This document shows positions 26,754 to 36,658 of a DNA stretch of 62,746 nucleotides, one piece after another. The DNA lies in NCBI GenBank assembly GCA_964514105.1, contig CAZEPJ010000017.1:1-62746 (forward strand), read 5' to 3'. The DNA comes from CAZEPJ01 sp964514105. Lineage in GTDB: Bacteria > Desulfobacterota > Desulfocorpusculales > Desulfocorpusculum. The notes under the pieces were generated by a model. It saw nothing but the letters and a program-made list of their open reading frames with translations. It was not told the origin of the DNA and made no database searches. A program made the position numbers and the translations under genes. Numbering within the stretch: position 1 is the stretch's first letter; every line of letters begins with the position of its first letter.

Positions 26754-27580
26754 GAGGCAAGGTGTGGTGGACACGGTGGTCGGCGCTGGGAGCGACCCTG
26801 GCGCTCGCGCTCCCCCTGGCCTGGGGCCGCGCCGATGAACGGCCAGGCCGCTGCTACCGCTTCGTGTACGACCCGTCGGAGTTCAACCGGGCGGAGGTGG
26901 AAGCCCTGGCGGAAGTGGGGGAGGAGCGGTGTCGGTCCCTGGAGGGCGTCCTGGGGAGCGCCCCGGCCGAAGCCATCCCCGTGTACCTCAAGGCCGGCCA
27001 GGGGATCAGCAGCACGCTGCCTCACAAGAACAAGGCCATCGATCTGTATTTTGCCAGGCCCATCCACGGCGTCGAGGCCCCCTTGATCCACGAGACCACC
27101 CACATCCTGGCGGACTCCCCGCACGCAATCCTCATCGAGGGGTTGGCCACGGCCATGGAGGAGCGGGTGGGAACGCTGCGGACCCATCCCACGTACGGGA
27201 TCGGCCTGGATGACTGGATGGCGGCCCTGCGGTGCGCCGACCGCCTCTACCCGCTGTCGGAGTGGGAGACTCGGGACTGGCGAGCCGGCCCCTGGGAGAA
27301 CAACATCATCGCGTACGTGCAAAGCGGCTCCTTCATCCGGTTCCTCATGGATCGATATGGGACCGACGCAGTGGTCAAGACGCTGCAATACACCCGCAGG
27401 ACCCGCAAGGCCAGCCTGGATCGGGTCCTGCAGGAGCGCTTGGGCCGGTCCCTGGAGAGCCTGGAGAAGGAGTGGTTCGACTCGGTGGCAGAGCAGGCGT
27501 GGGGCAGCGATGTGGACGGTCTCTGCCGGGCGTTGAAGGAAGGAAAGGTGCAGCCGTTTCTGGGCCAGAAGCTTCGCTGA
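26750..27580 (+). CDS. Secreted HExxH metallopeptidase-like protein
   Basis: A 276-residue protein with a signal peptide (~1-29, cleavage near WGRADE). LIHETTHIL gives H114-E115-x-x-H118, and a glutamate twelve residues later (E130 in LIEGLATAME) fits a gluzincin zinc site like that of the peptidase-MA family. The C-terminal half (GSFIRFLMDRYGTDAVVKTL) also matches that family's helical part. It should act in the periplasm or be secreted. The start overlaps the stop of the CoA-hydrolase/GNAT gene by ATGA; the pairing of a cytoplasmic fusion enzyme with an exported peptidase-like protein is unexplained. Confidence 0.72.
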   Translation: MRGKVWWTRWSALGATLALALPLAWGRADERPGRCYRFVYDPSEFNRAEVEALAEVGEERCRSLEGVLGSAPAEAIPVYLKAGQGISSTLPHKNKAIDLYFARPIHGVEAPLIHETTHILADSPHAILIEGLATAMEERVGTLRTHPTYGIGLDDWMAALRCADRLYPLSEWETRDWRAGPWENNIIAYVQSGSFIRFLMDRYGTDAVVKTLQYTRRTRKASLDRVLQERLGRSLESLEKEWFDSVAEQAWGSDVDGLCRALKEGKVQPFLGQKLR

Positions 27581-27646
27581 CGGGCAGGAGGACGACGCCC
27601 GTGGCACTTGGGTCGTCTCTGATCTGGGCCAGGCGCAACGGACAGC

Positions 27647-27670
27647 GGGCCCCAAACCACGGACAACGGA
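27647..27670 (+). repeat. Intergenic repeat copy A
   Basis: A 24-base segment centred on ACCACGGACAACGGA closely resembles a segment at 32974-32998 (ACCACGGGCAACGGA with similar left flank). It lies in the 169-base gap between the peptidase-like gene and tRNA-Arg. Confidence 0.45.
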
Positions 27671-27690
27671 CCCTCCCGCTGGGGGAGTCC

Positions 27691-27719
27691 TTGACAAGAA
27701 CGGCCGTGGGCCGTATCCT
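27691..27719 (+). promoter_or_regulatory. Sigma-70 promoter for tRNA-Arg
   Basis: Perfect TTGACA (27691-27696), a 17-base spacer and TATCCT (27714-27719) end 30 bases before the mature tRNA. Confidence 0.8.
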
Positions 27720-27749
27720 TGAAGTCCGTTTTCTCATCCATCCCATCAG

Positions 27750-27826
27750 GCGCCCATAGCTCAGCTGGATAGAGCGTCGGACTACGAATCCGCAGGTCGG
27801 GTGTTCGAATCACCCTGGGCGCGCCA
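27750..27826 (+). tRNA. tRNA-Arg (anticodon ACG)
   Basis: A 77-base cloverleaf. The acceptor stem is GCGCCCA pairing with TGGGCGC, discriminator G and encoded CCA. The D arm is GCTC/GAGC. The anticodon loop CTACGAA holds ACG at 27784-27786 (A34 is normally deaminated to inosine), and the T arm loop is TTCGAAT. The outer pair of the anticodon stem (T-C) is mismatched, otherwise the fold is standard. It decodes CGN arginine codons. Confidence 0.95.
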
Positions 27827-27834
27827 TTGATATC

Positions 27835-27867
27835 AAGGGGTTAGCTGACAATGGCCGACCCCTTTTT
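27835..27867 (+). terminator. Rho-independent terminator after tRNA-Arg
   Basis: AAGGGGTTAGC and its near-complement GCCGACCCCTT form a stem with one internal mismatch, followed by a T-run. It starts eight bases after the tRNA CCA end. Confidence 0.8.
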
Positions 27868-27879
27868 CGTCTCAAGAGT

Positions 27880-27898
27880 TTAGGGGACGCCTTTTAAT
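27880..27898 (+). repeat. Left inverted repeat of transposase unit
   Basis: TTAGGGGACGCCTTTTAAT, 75 bases before the transposase ATG; perfect inverse of 28956-28974. Confidence 0.85.
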
Positions 27899-27973
27899 GA
27901 GTTGACGGAGGTGGAGGTCGGAGGATAGCATTTGCGGGAGGATGGTGAATTCAAGGCGAAGGAGCAGGGTGTG

Positions 27974-28951
27974 ATGCCGAGGGGGGCGAGACTGGATGCT
28001 CCGGGGACGGTGCATCACGTGATTGTGCGGGGGATCGAGAAGCGCAGGATCGTCGACGATGTCAGGGATCGCCAGGAGTTGGTGAGGCGGATGGGGGATG
28101 TGGCCCTGTCGACGGGGACGGTCATATTTGCGTGGTCCCTGATGAAGAACCATGTGCATGTGCTGCTTCGAAGCGGGCAGGCCGGGGTGGCTGGGTTCAT
28201 GCGGCGGTTCCTGACGGGGTACGCCATCCGCTACAATCTGCGCCATGGACGCCACGGTCATCTGTTTCAAAACCGTTACAAGTCAATCGTGTGCGAGGAG
28301 GAGCCGTATTTCAAGGAGTTGGTTCGGTATATACATCTCAACCCCGTTCGCGCCGGTCTTGTGAAGGACCTGGATGGATTGGCTCGGTATGCCTGGAGCG
28401 GTCATCGGGTACTCATGGGAGGGGTCAGATGTCCATGGCAAGGGCGCCGGTACGTGCTGTCGTGGTTTGGGCGGGGGGAGGCGGAGGCGGTGATGGCATA
28501 CGGACGGTTCATGCAAGAGGGTCTGGGGCAGGGGAGGCGGCCGGAGCTGGTGGGTGGAGGCCTGGTGCGTTCGGTGGGAGGGTGGTCCCAGGTCAAGGCC
28601 CTGCGCAGGACGGGGGAACGGGTTCGGGCGGACGAGCGGATCTTGGGGACGGGGGAGTTTGTGGAGCGGGTGATAGGGGAAGCAGACGAGGCGCTGCGCA
28701 GGCAAATCCCCGTGGGCAAAGGTCTGGCGCGGGCAGCGCAGTATGTCAGCGCGGTCTGTGCGCAGGACGGGGTTGAGGTGGAGCGGTTGAGATCCGGGGC
28801 AAGGGGTGCGTTGGTGTCCCGCTGTCGGGCGAAGGTGGCCCGCCATCTGGTGGAGGAGATGGGTCTTTCGCTGGCCGAGGCGGCGAGGCTCCTGGGGGTA
28901 TGCACCTCGGCCATCTGGCATGCCATTGGGCGCAGTAAAGGAAAAATGTAA
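27974..28951 (+). CDS. REP-associated tyrosine transposase (Y1_Tnp family)
   Basis: A 325-residue single-strand transposase. It opens with MPRGARLDAPGTVHHVIVRG, has NHVHVLL as the metal-binding H-x-H, and then HLFQNRYKSIVCEEEPYF, where the tyrosine is the probable DNA-joining residue, followed by YIHLNPVRAGLV. This is the REP-associated (RAYT) branch of the IS200/IS605 transposases. A C-terminal helix-turn-helix (LAEAARLLGVCTSAIWHAI) resembles the DnaA-like domain seen in many of these proteins. Length is longer than plain IS200 enzymes because of this tail. AAGGAGCAGGG precedes the ATG. The gene looks intact and sits inside a perfect inverted repeat. Confidence 0.9.
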   Translation: MPRGARLDAPGTVHHVIVRGIEKRRIVDDVRDRQELVRRMGDVALSTGTVIFAWSLMKNHVHVLLRSGQAGVAGFMRRFLTGYAIRYNLRHGRHGHLFQNRYKSIVCEEEPYFKELVRYIHLNPVRAGLVKDLDGLARYAWSGHRVLMGGVRCPWQGRRYVLSWFGRGEAEAVMAYGRFMQEGLGQGRRPELVGGGLVRSVGGWSQVKALRRTGERVRADERILGTGEFVERVIGEADEALRRQIPVGKGLARAAQYVSAVCAQDGVEVERLRSGARGALVSRCRAKVARHLVEEMGLSLAEAARLLGVCTSAIWHAIGRSKGKM

Positions 28952-28955
28952 AACG

Positions 28956-28974
28956 ATTAAAAGGCGTCCCCTAA
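28956..28974 (-). repeat. Right inverted repeat of transposase unit
   Basis: ATTAAAAGGCGTCCCCTAA, beginning four bases after the transposase stop; perfect inverse of the left repeat. Confidence 0.85.
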
Positions 28975-29330
28975 GACAAGAGGGATGCCTGTGTCAGCGC
29001 TGGAAAGGGATCCGGTGCAACGGAGGACTGCCTGGAAACCGGCCGCCCCAAGCCGGAGCGCTGGCTGCGCGCATGAGTCCGGGCGGGACCTATGGCGAGT
29101 GGGGGGGCGGCACGCCAAGGCCATGGGAGCGTTCCTCCAGCCTTGGACAGGCCTACCTGGATCACGGGGGTGCCTCTCCTTCGACGGTCATCAAGACATT
29201 GTTCACGCTGGGCACCTCTCGAGCAACGGCCAAGGATGGCGTGGGGGCGGAAGGGATGCCCTCGGGAAGCAGGGTCGGAAGAACGCGGCTCCTCCCCCGC
29301 CCTTCCCGCACGGGCCCGCGGGTGATGCCC
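28975..29330. other. Gene-free stretch
   Basis: About 356 bases between the transposase unit and the end of the DinB-like gene. Short open frames exist on both strands, but none has family similarity or a ribosome-binding site. It may include decayed sequence from before the insertion. Confidence 0.35.
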
Positions 29331-29780
29331 TCATCTTCGCCCCTGCTCGTACATCTGGCGGGTGAGGAGGGCCTGGCCCAGGTGCTCCCGGGAGTGCTCC
29401 AGGGCGTGGAGCGGCCACCACGCCCCCAGGTGCGGGCCCGTGGCATGGGGCATGTCCGCGGCCAGAGCGTCCCCGCTCATCAGCTCCACGTACCCGTCCA
29501 CCTCCCGCTCCGCCCCGTCGATGATCGTGAGGAGCTCGTCGGGGCCCGAGACGACGGTGCGGAACCTGGCCTCCCGGTCCCGGTCCAGACGGATCCCCAC
29601 CACGTGGGCCATGAGAAAGCGCTCAGCGTCGAAGGTGTGCGCGACGAGGACCGCGATGGAGTTGGCATCCTGACCGGGCTTCCAGTTCAACGCCTCGGCG
29701 TCGAGCCCCGCTACGACGTTTCGCCATTGCCTTCGTTGGTCCCGAAGGATCTCCCTCACCGTGGTCCTCATGGCTTCCAT
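29331..29780 (-). CDS. DinB-like domain protein
   Basis: A 149-residue four-helix-bundle protein. Histidines VAHTFDAERFLMAHV in helix 2 and LHALEHSREHLGQALLTRQMY at the end match the DinB/YfiT metal-binding fold (three histidines). Relatives include thiol transferases and stress proteins; the substrate here is unknown. Of three close ATGs I chose the one at 29780, which has GGAGG eight bases upstream; one at 29786 is the alternative. It is divergent from the SDR gene. Confidence 0.8.
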   Translation of the reverse strand: MEAMRTTVREILRDQRRQWRNVVAGLDAEALNWKPGQDANSIAVLVAHTFDAERFLMAHVVGIRLDRDREARFRTVVSGPDELLTIIDGAEREVDGYVELMSGDALAADMPHATGPHLGAWWPLHALEHSREHLGQALLTRQMYEQGRR

Positions 29781-30038
29781 GGGCATGGCCTCCACGTTCC
29801 ATTCCCCCCCTTCATGCCACGACATGGCAGAAGGCATTCGCCCTGCCAGAGAGGGACTGTACCCGAGGGCTTCGGGCCGCGTCAACCCCAAGGGTCCTTT
29901 CTCCAACGACGGGGGTGGCTCGTCGGACGGCATGGAGGCGCTTCGGGCCGCCTTCGGGGACATGGGGTTGCGAAGCCGGGGCCGGATGGGGTACCGTTTC
30001 ACCACGCCGGGGCGGCAGAAGGGAGAGAGGGACAAGCC

Positions 30039-30821
30039 ATGGACAGAGTCGTCCTTGTCACTGGGGGCTCCCAGGGCATCGGGCTGGCCATCGCGCGCTC
30101 GTTCCTGGAGGCCGGGGATCGGGTCGTCCTGAACGACCGAAGCGAGGAGCAGGTGGCGCGGGGGATCGAGCGCCTGGCGGCAGATTCCTCGCGGGTCCAT
30201 GGATGCGCCGCGGACGTCACCCGCAGGGATCAGGTGGAGGCCATGGTGGGGGAGGCGCTGAGGGTCCTGGGCAGGCTGGACGTTGTCGTGAACAACGCCG
30301 GGGTATACCCCGTCACCCCCGTCCTGGAGATGTCAGAGGCGGAGTGGGACTGGGTCCTGGGCGTGAACCTCAAGGGCGTGTTTCTCGTTTCCCAGGCCGC
30401 CGCCCGCCAGATGGTCGCCCGGGGCCGCGGCGGGGTCATGGTCAACATCTCATCGGGAAGCCACAAGATCGCCCGCCTGGGCTGCGGCCACTACTGCGCG
30501 TCCAAGGCGGGGGTGGTCATGCTCACCCAGGTCATGGCCATGGAGCTGGCCCCGCACGGGATCCGGGTCAATGCCGTGGCGCCCGGTTTGATCCACGTGC
30601 CCGAGGCGGTCACTCCCTCTTTGCCCCAGCACCTCCAGGGGACGCTCTCCGTCATCCCCTGGGGGCGGCTGGGCCGGCCCGAGGATGTGGCCGGCGCCGT
30701 GCGCATGCTCTGCTCCCGGGAAGCGGAATACATCACCGGCGCGGTCCTGGCCGTGGACGGAGGCCTCTCGGCGGGGCGGATGCCCCCCCCGGCGGCGAAC
30801 CCCGTCCCCGGTCTCTCGTGA
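30039..30821 (+). CDS. SDR-family oxidoreductase (FabG-like)
   Basis: A 260-residue classical short-chain dehydrogenase: VTGGSQGIG cofactor loop, DRSEEQVARG after strand 2, NNAGVYPVTPV, the serine in NISSGSHK, and YCASK as the catalytic Tyr/Lys. The aspartate after strand 2 (NDRS) suggests NAD(H) preference. The C-terminal VDGGLSAGR is standard, with a short extra proline-rich tail. GGGAGAGAGG precedes the ATG. It converges with the AOR gene; the substrate is not predictable. Confidence 0.87.
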   Translation: MDRVVLVTGGSQGIGLAIARSFLEAGDRVVLNDRSEEQVARGIERLAADSSRVHGCAADVTRRDQVEAMVGEALRVLGRLDVVVNNAGVYPVTPVLEMSEAEWDWVLGVNLKGVFLVSQAAARQMVARGRGGVMVNISSGSHKIARLGCGHYCASKAGVVMLTQVMAMELAPHGIRVNAVAPGLIHVPEAVTPSLPQHLQGTLSVIPWGRLGRPEDVAGAVRMLCSREAEYITGAVLAVDGGLSAGRMPPPAANPVPGLS

Positions 30822-30909
30822 TCAAGCCCCCCCCCGGTTGCAAGGGGTCCAACCAGGATACGCCAAGCGCCCGCCGGTGGGCCCTGAGCCGGGCGTCGGA
30901 AAGCGGCTC

Positions 30910-32793
30910 TCAACCGGCCAGCCAGTCGAGCCCCAGGAAGGCCAGCCGCCCCCGGGTGGGCACGCCCGTGTCCGGGTCCCATCCCATGGCCTCGTAGTAA
31001 GTCCTCAGGGCGTCCTGCACGTCCTGGCGCGAGAGCTTCTTCTCGCGAGGCGTCCCCTCCTCCAGCACATCGAACAGCCGCTCGGGCAGCGTGTCGTCCC
31101 TGCTGGAGAACCCCTCGCGTACGTTGAACATGCGCGCCATGGTGACGGTGCGCTCTCCCAGCTCCATGAGCTCGTACAGGCTCGTATTCCACCCCGTTGC
31201 GGCCTTGAGCGCATCGGCGATGAGGGGCAGGGTGAAGGCGGAGTACGGCGCCGCGGCGAAGTTGCAGATCCCCAGCGAGTTGAAGAAGTTCCAGATCTGC
31301 TGGGTGTGGGAGAAGGTGCGCACCTTCCTCGGGCTCAACTCCAGGGCCGGCATGGGGTCCAGGACGCCGGCCGGGTTGGCCGCATAGAGCATGGGCGTCT
31401 GCGACAGGAACGACGTATCGTGGGGGGCCTCGATGTGGTCGGCGCCGGTGGGGGACGTGGCATAGCTCAGGACGAGCCCCTGCTTTCCCCGGGGGTCGTG
31501 CATGGGGAGTTCCTGGCCCTTGATGTGCATGGCCAGTCGGTCGCTTCCCCTGCCGATGATCTGGGCGGCCCGCATCACACCCTCGGCCAGAACGGACCCG
31601 AACCCCTCCCGGAAGGCGATTTTTCGGAGCATCTCCAGCATCCCGTCGGCATTGCCGAAGCGCAGGTCGATGCCGTCGGTGTCCTTTCGGGTCAGGATGC
31701 CCTGCTCCGTGCACTCCATGGCGAAGGCGACGCACACCCCGGCCGAGATGGTGTCCATGGCCCAGCGGTTGCACAGCTCGTTGCCGTGGGCGATGGCCTC
31801 CAGGCTGTCGATGCCGCAGTACGACCCGAGCGAGGCCAGGGTCTCGTACTCCGGGCCTCCGTACTCGGGACTGGCCGCGTACTTCCCCTCCACCCGGACG
31901 GCCCGCTTGCAGTGGACGCCGCAGGCATAGCATCCCTTGTCCGACTCCAGGATCGTGTCCGTCATGCGCTCGCCCGAGATGGCGGGGGCCCCCTCGAACT
32001 GCCCCGACAGGAAGTTCCGGGTGGGGAGGATGCCCGAGTCGTTCAGGGGCATGACGAACATGGGGGTCCCGAACTTCTTGAAATTCCGCGCCATGGGGGA
32101 CTCGGGGATGAGGTCGGCCACCTGCTTGGCGATCTCTCGGATCCGCTCCGGATCGGCCATCGGCAGCTTTCCGGTCCCCCGCACGGCGACGGCCCTGAGC
32201 TTCTTGGAGCCCATGACGGCCCCCATGCCCGTGCGGCCGTTGGCATGCTTGAGCTCGTTGAGCACGCACGCATAGCGCACCAGGTTCTCGCCGGCCTGGC
32301 CGCACTGGGCCACGCGCACGCGGGCATCGCCCAGCTCTTCCCGGATCAGGCGCTGCACATCGCCCGTGTCCTTGCCCCAAAGATGGGCGGCGTCCCGAAG
32401 CTCCGCCTGTCCGTCCCGGATGGTCAGGTACACCGGCCGGGGGGAGGCCCCCTCCACGATGATCCCGTCGAAGCCGGCCATCTTGAGCTCGGGGCCCCAG
32501 AACCCCCCGGCTTCGGCCTCGCCCAGGGCGCCAGTGAGGGGAGAGCGGGCGGCCACGGTGTACCGGGTCAGTCCGGCAATGGGCGCGCCCGACAGGACGC
32601 TGGACATGAACAGCAGGCGGTTGTCGGGGCCCAGGGGGTCCACTGCCGCGGGCATCTCCGTGAGCAGGAAGTACAGGGACAGGGCGGAGCCACCCATGTA
32701 GAGCCGATACACCCTCTCGTCCGGCTGTTCTTCGGTGAGCGCGCCCGTGGTGAGGTTGACCCGCAGGATCTTCCCGTTATAGCCTTGCGCCAT
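30910..32793 (-). CDS. Aldehyde:ferredoxin oxidoreductase (AOR family)
   Basis: A 627-residue tungsten/molybdenum pterin enzyme oxidising aldehydes to acids with ferredoxin. Cofactor-binding segments are LTRYTVAARSPLTGALGEAEAGGFWGP region and KHANGRTGMGAVMGSKKLRAVAVRG. The 4Fe-4S ligands are C288, C291 and C295 in CYACGVHC plus C510 in LGICNF. HDPRGKQGLVLSYATSPTGADH lies around the active site. Length is normal. It should be cytoplasmic. CAAGGAGG precedes the ATG. The gene is transcribed alone, away from the histidine kinase. MoaC at 13.5-14.0 kb belongs to the cofactor pathway it needs. Confidence 0.93.
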   Translation of the reverse strand: MAQGYNGKILRVNLTTGALTEEQPDERVYRLYMGGSALSLYFLLTEMPAAVDPLGPDNRLLFMSSVLSGAPIAGLTRYTVAARSPLTGALGEAEAGGFWGPELKMAGFDGIIVEGASPRPVYLTIRDGQAELRDAAHLWGKDTGDVQRLIREELGDARVRVAQCGQAGENLVRYACVLNELKHANGRTGMGAVMGSKKLRAVAVRGTGKLPMADPERIREIAKQVADLIPESPMARNFKKFGTPMFVMPLNDSGILPTRNFLSGQFEGAPAISGERMTDTILESDKGCYACGVHCKRAVRVEGKYAASPEYGGPEYETLASLGSYCGIDSLEAIAHGNELCNRWAMDTISAGVCVAFAMECTEQGILTRKDTDGIDLRFGNADGMLEMLRKIAFREGFGSVLAEGVMRAAQIIGRGSDRLAMHIKGQELPMHDPRGKQGLVLSYATSPTGADHIEAPHDTSFLSQTPMLYAANPAGVLDPMPALELSPRKVRTFSHTQQIWNFFNSLGICNFAAAPYSAFTLPLIADALKAATGWNTSLYELMELGERTVTMARMFNVREGFSSRDDTLPERLFDVLEEGTPREKKLSRQDVQDALRTYYEAMGWDPDTGVPTRGRLAFLGLDWLAG

Positions 32794-32898
32794 GGTCGGC
32801 CTCCTTGTGCTGCCTGGATATGGAATTGGGAACCTGCATCCGCATCAAGACCGGAGATTAGATCAAAAGGCGGCGGGACGCAACCGTCACGGGCGCCA

Positions 32899-33029
32899 GA
32901 CAATGGGCAAGAGGCGATGGATGATAAGCAATCGGCGCAAGGGGGCACAGAGGCGGCAATGGGCAAGCGGCAAGGGGCCACAGACCACGGGCAACGGAAA
33001 GGACCGGCAGAACGTCGGGCACAGAGGCG
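32899..33029 (+). repeat. Imperfect tandem repeat tract
   Basis: The gap between AOR and the kinase is built of short recurring units: ATGGGCAAG twice (at about 32903 and 32959), GGCACAGAGGCG twice (about 32945 and 33019), and an ACCACGG-CAACGGA unit shared with 27647-27670. No gene is supported in it. Confidence 0.45.
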
Positions 33030-33039
33030 CAGTCGGGTC

Positions 33040-35052
<2,013 letters not shown>

Positions 35053-35056
35053 GCCC

Positions 35057-36514
35057 GTGGAGATCCTCCTGGTGGACGACGAGCAGGACGTGCGCGCGAG
35101 CCTCTCGGGGTTCCTGTCCAAGCTGGGACACCGGGTGACCGGCGCCGCCAACGGGCTGGAGGGCCTCAGGGAGTTCCACTCCCGGCCCTTCGACCTGGTC
35201 ATCACGGATATCCGCATGCCGGGCATGGACGGGCTGGAGCTGCTCCAGCGGGTCAAGGAGATCGAGCGCTCGCCCGTGGACATGATCGTCATCACGGGCC
35301 ACGGCGACGTGGACAACGCCATCAAGGCGCTCAAGTACGGGGCCTTCGACTACCTTCAGAAGCCGGTCAATGTCCGGGAACTGGCCATCACCATCGAACG
35401 ATCGGCCGAGTACCGGAGGCTCCGGGACAATTACTCCCAGCTCAAGGCCGAGTTCAAGGAGCGCGTGGACCTGGAGACCCGCGCTTGCCGGGGCGCGGCC
35501 GAGCAGCTGCGGGGGGCGTACCTGCGGGAGATCGGCCTGGGGGACCTGGTGGTCCGCTCCGAGGCCATGCGCAAGGTCATCGACCTGGCCGAGCGGTACA
35601 GCACGGACCGCTCCATCGCCGTGCTCATCGAGGGGGAGACGGGCACAGGAAAGGAACTGGTGGCCCGGTACACCCACTACTGCGCCGGCGGTAGCGCCTG
35701 CGCCCCGTTCGTGGCCGTCAACTGCGGGGCCATCGCCCAGGAGATCTTCGAGTCGGAGCTCTTCGGGCACGAGGCCGGGGCGTACACGGGGGCGGCGCCC
35801 AGGGGGCGCGCTGGAAAACTGGAAGCGGCCGACGGCGGCACCCTCTTTCTGGATGAGATAGGGGAGATGCCGTTCCCCGCGCAGGTGAAGCTTCTTCGCG
35901 TCCTCGAGGACAGGCGCCTCTGCCGCGTGGGTGGGGTGAAGGAGATCCCCGTGGACGTCCGGATCATATCGGCCACCAACAAGGACCTGGGGGAGGAGGT
36001 GGCAGCCGGGAGGTTCCGCCGGGATCTCTACTACCGCATCAACGCCGGATTGATCCGCATTCCCCCCCTGCGGGAGCGCAGGGAGGGCATCGTGCCCCTG
36101 GCCCAGCACTTCGCGAACCGGGCCGCTTCGAGGCATGGCAAGCGCTTCGGGGGTTTCTCCCAGGGGGCGGAGGCGCTCCTGACCGGCTTCCCGTGGCCGG
36201 GAAACGTCCGACAGCTCAAGAACGTCATGGAGCGCCTGGCCCTGCTGGGCCCCTGGGACCGGGTGGACGAGGCGGACCTCACCCCCCTTCTGGATTCGCG
36301 GTCCTCGGGGGTCTACGCGGCCGATGCCCCCCGGGTCCTGGGCCTGGATGCGTTCGATCTCCCCTCGGACGGACTGCCCCTGGAGAGGCTCAACCAAGAG
36401 ATCATCCGCAGGGTCATCGAGCGCTTCCACGGGAACCAGACCCGGGCGGCCCAATACCTGGGCCTGTCGCGCAGGGTGCTTCAGGGGCGGCTGAAGAAGC
36501 TGGATGTGCGCTAG
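35057..36514 (+). CDS. Sigma-54-dependent response regulator (NtrC family)
   Basis: A 485-residue activator. The receiver domain has D51 in VITDIRMPGMDG. The AAA+ domain starts at Walker A GETGTGKE (193-200), with the sigma-54 contact loop reading GAYTGA (241-246) in place of the usual GAFTGA, then Walker B TLFLDEIGEMP and the arginine-rich RFRRDLYYRIN. The C-terminal Fis-type helix-turn-helix is in NQTRAAQYLGLSRRVLQGRLKKL. The GTG start follows GGGAGGGC, four bases after the kinase stop, so the two form a pair. A candidate target is the sigma-54 promoter with a palindrome at 38.1-38.25 kb. Confidence 0.92.
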   Translation: MEILLVDDEQDVRASLSGFLSKLGHRVTGAANGLEGLREFHSRPFDLVITDIRMPGMDGLELLQRVKEIERSPVDMIVITGHGDVDNAIKALKYGAFDYLQKPVNVRELAITIERSAEYRRLRDNYSQLKAEFKERVDLETRACRGAAEQLRGAYLREIGLGDLVVRSEAMRKVIDLAERYSTDRSIAVLIEGETGTGKELVARYTHYCAGGSACAPFVAVNCGAIAQEIFESELFGHEAGAYTGAAPRGRAGKLEAADGGTLFLDEIGEMPFPAQVKLLRVLEDRRLCRVGGVKEIPVDVRIISATNKDLGEEVAAGRFRRDLYYRINAGLIRIPPLRERREGIVPLAQHFANRAASRHGKRFGGFSQGAEALLTGFPWPGNVRQLKNVMERLALLGPWDRVDEADLTPLLDSRSSGVYAADAPRVLGLDAFDLPSDGLPLERLNQEIIRRVIERFHGNQTRAAQYLGLSRRVLQGRLKKLDVR

Positions 36515-36658
36515 ATCTGTCCGCCACCTCCCCGGGGGCCGGCTGGGAGCATGGCCGCGCCATGGCCCCGTGCGCCGAGAGATCAGGCGCGTCCTGTGGT
36601 ATCATGATCTCGTTTCCCGCGATGCCGAAATCTCATCCCTGAGGCCCGGAGGTCCGCC

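Larger units (their letters stand above)
27880..28974. mobile_element. REP-type transposase unit with 19-bp inverted repeats
   Basis: A 1,095-base unit holding one Y1 transposase gene and bounded by TTAGGGGACGCCTTTTAAT at 27880-27898 and its exact inverted complement at 28956-28974. It is inserted 53 bases past tRNA-Arg. Y1 transposases do not classically use long terminal inverted repeats, so these may be substrate or recognition sites of a RAYT-like protein. No direct target duplication is obvious next to the repeats. Confidence 0.7.

Noticed and set aside
29162..29446. A small minus-strand ORF overlapping the end of the DinB-like gene
   Set aside because: No ribosome-binding site or similarity, and it overlaps the better-supported DinB-like gene in another frame.
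30685..33039. The 785-codon open extension upstream of the histidine kinase
   Set aside because: It runs antisense to the AOR gene and through repeats, with no similarity to kinase domains; the kinase fold begins after 33040.
36544..36558. A GG-N10-GC pattern before the dehydratase-like gene, like a sigma-54 promoter
   Set aside because: Only the GG and GC dinucleotides match; the -24 and -12 flanks (TGGGAGC, CCGCG) are poor, so it is probably chance in GC-rich DNA.
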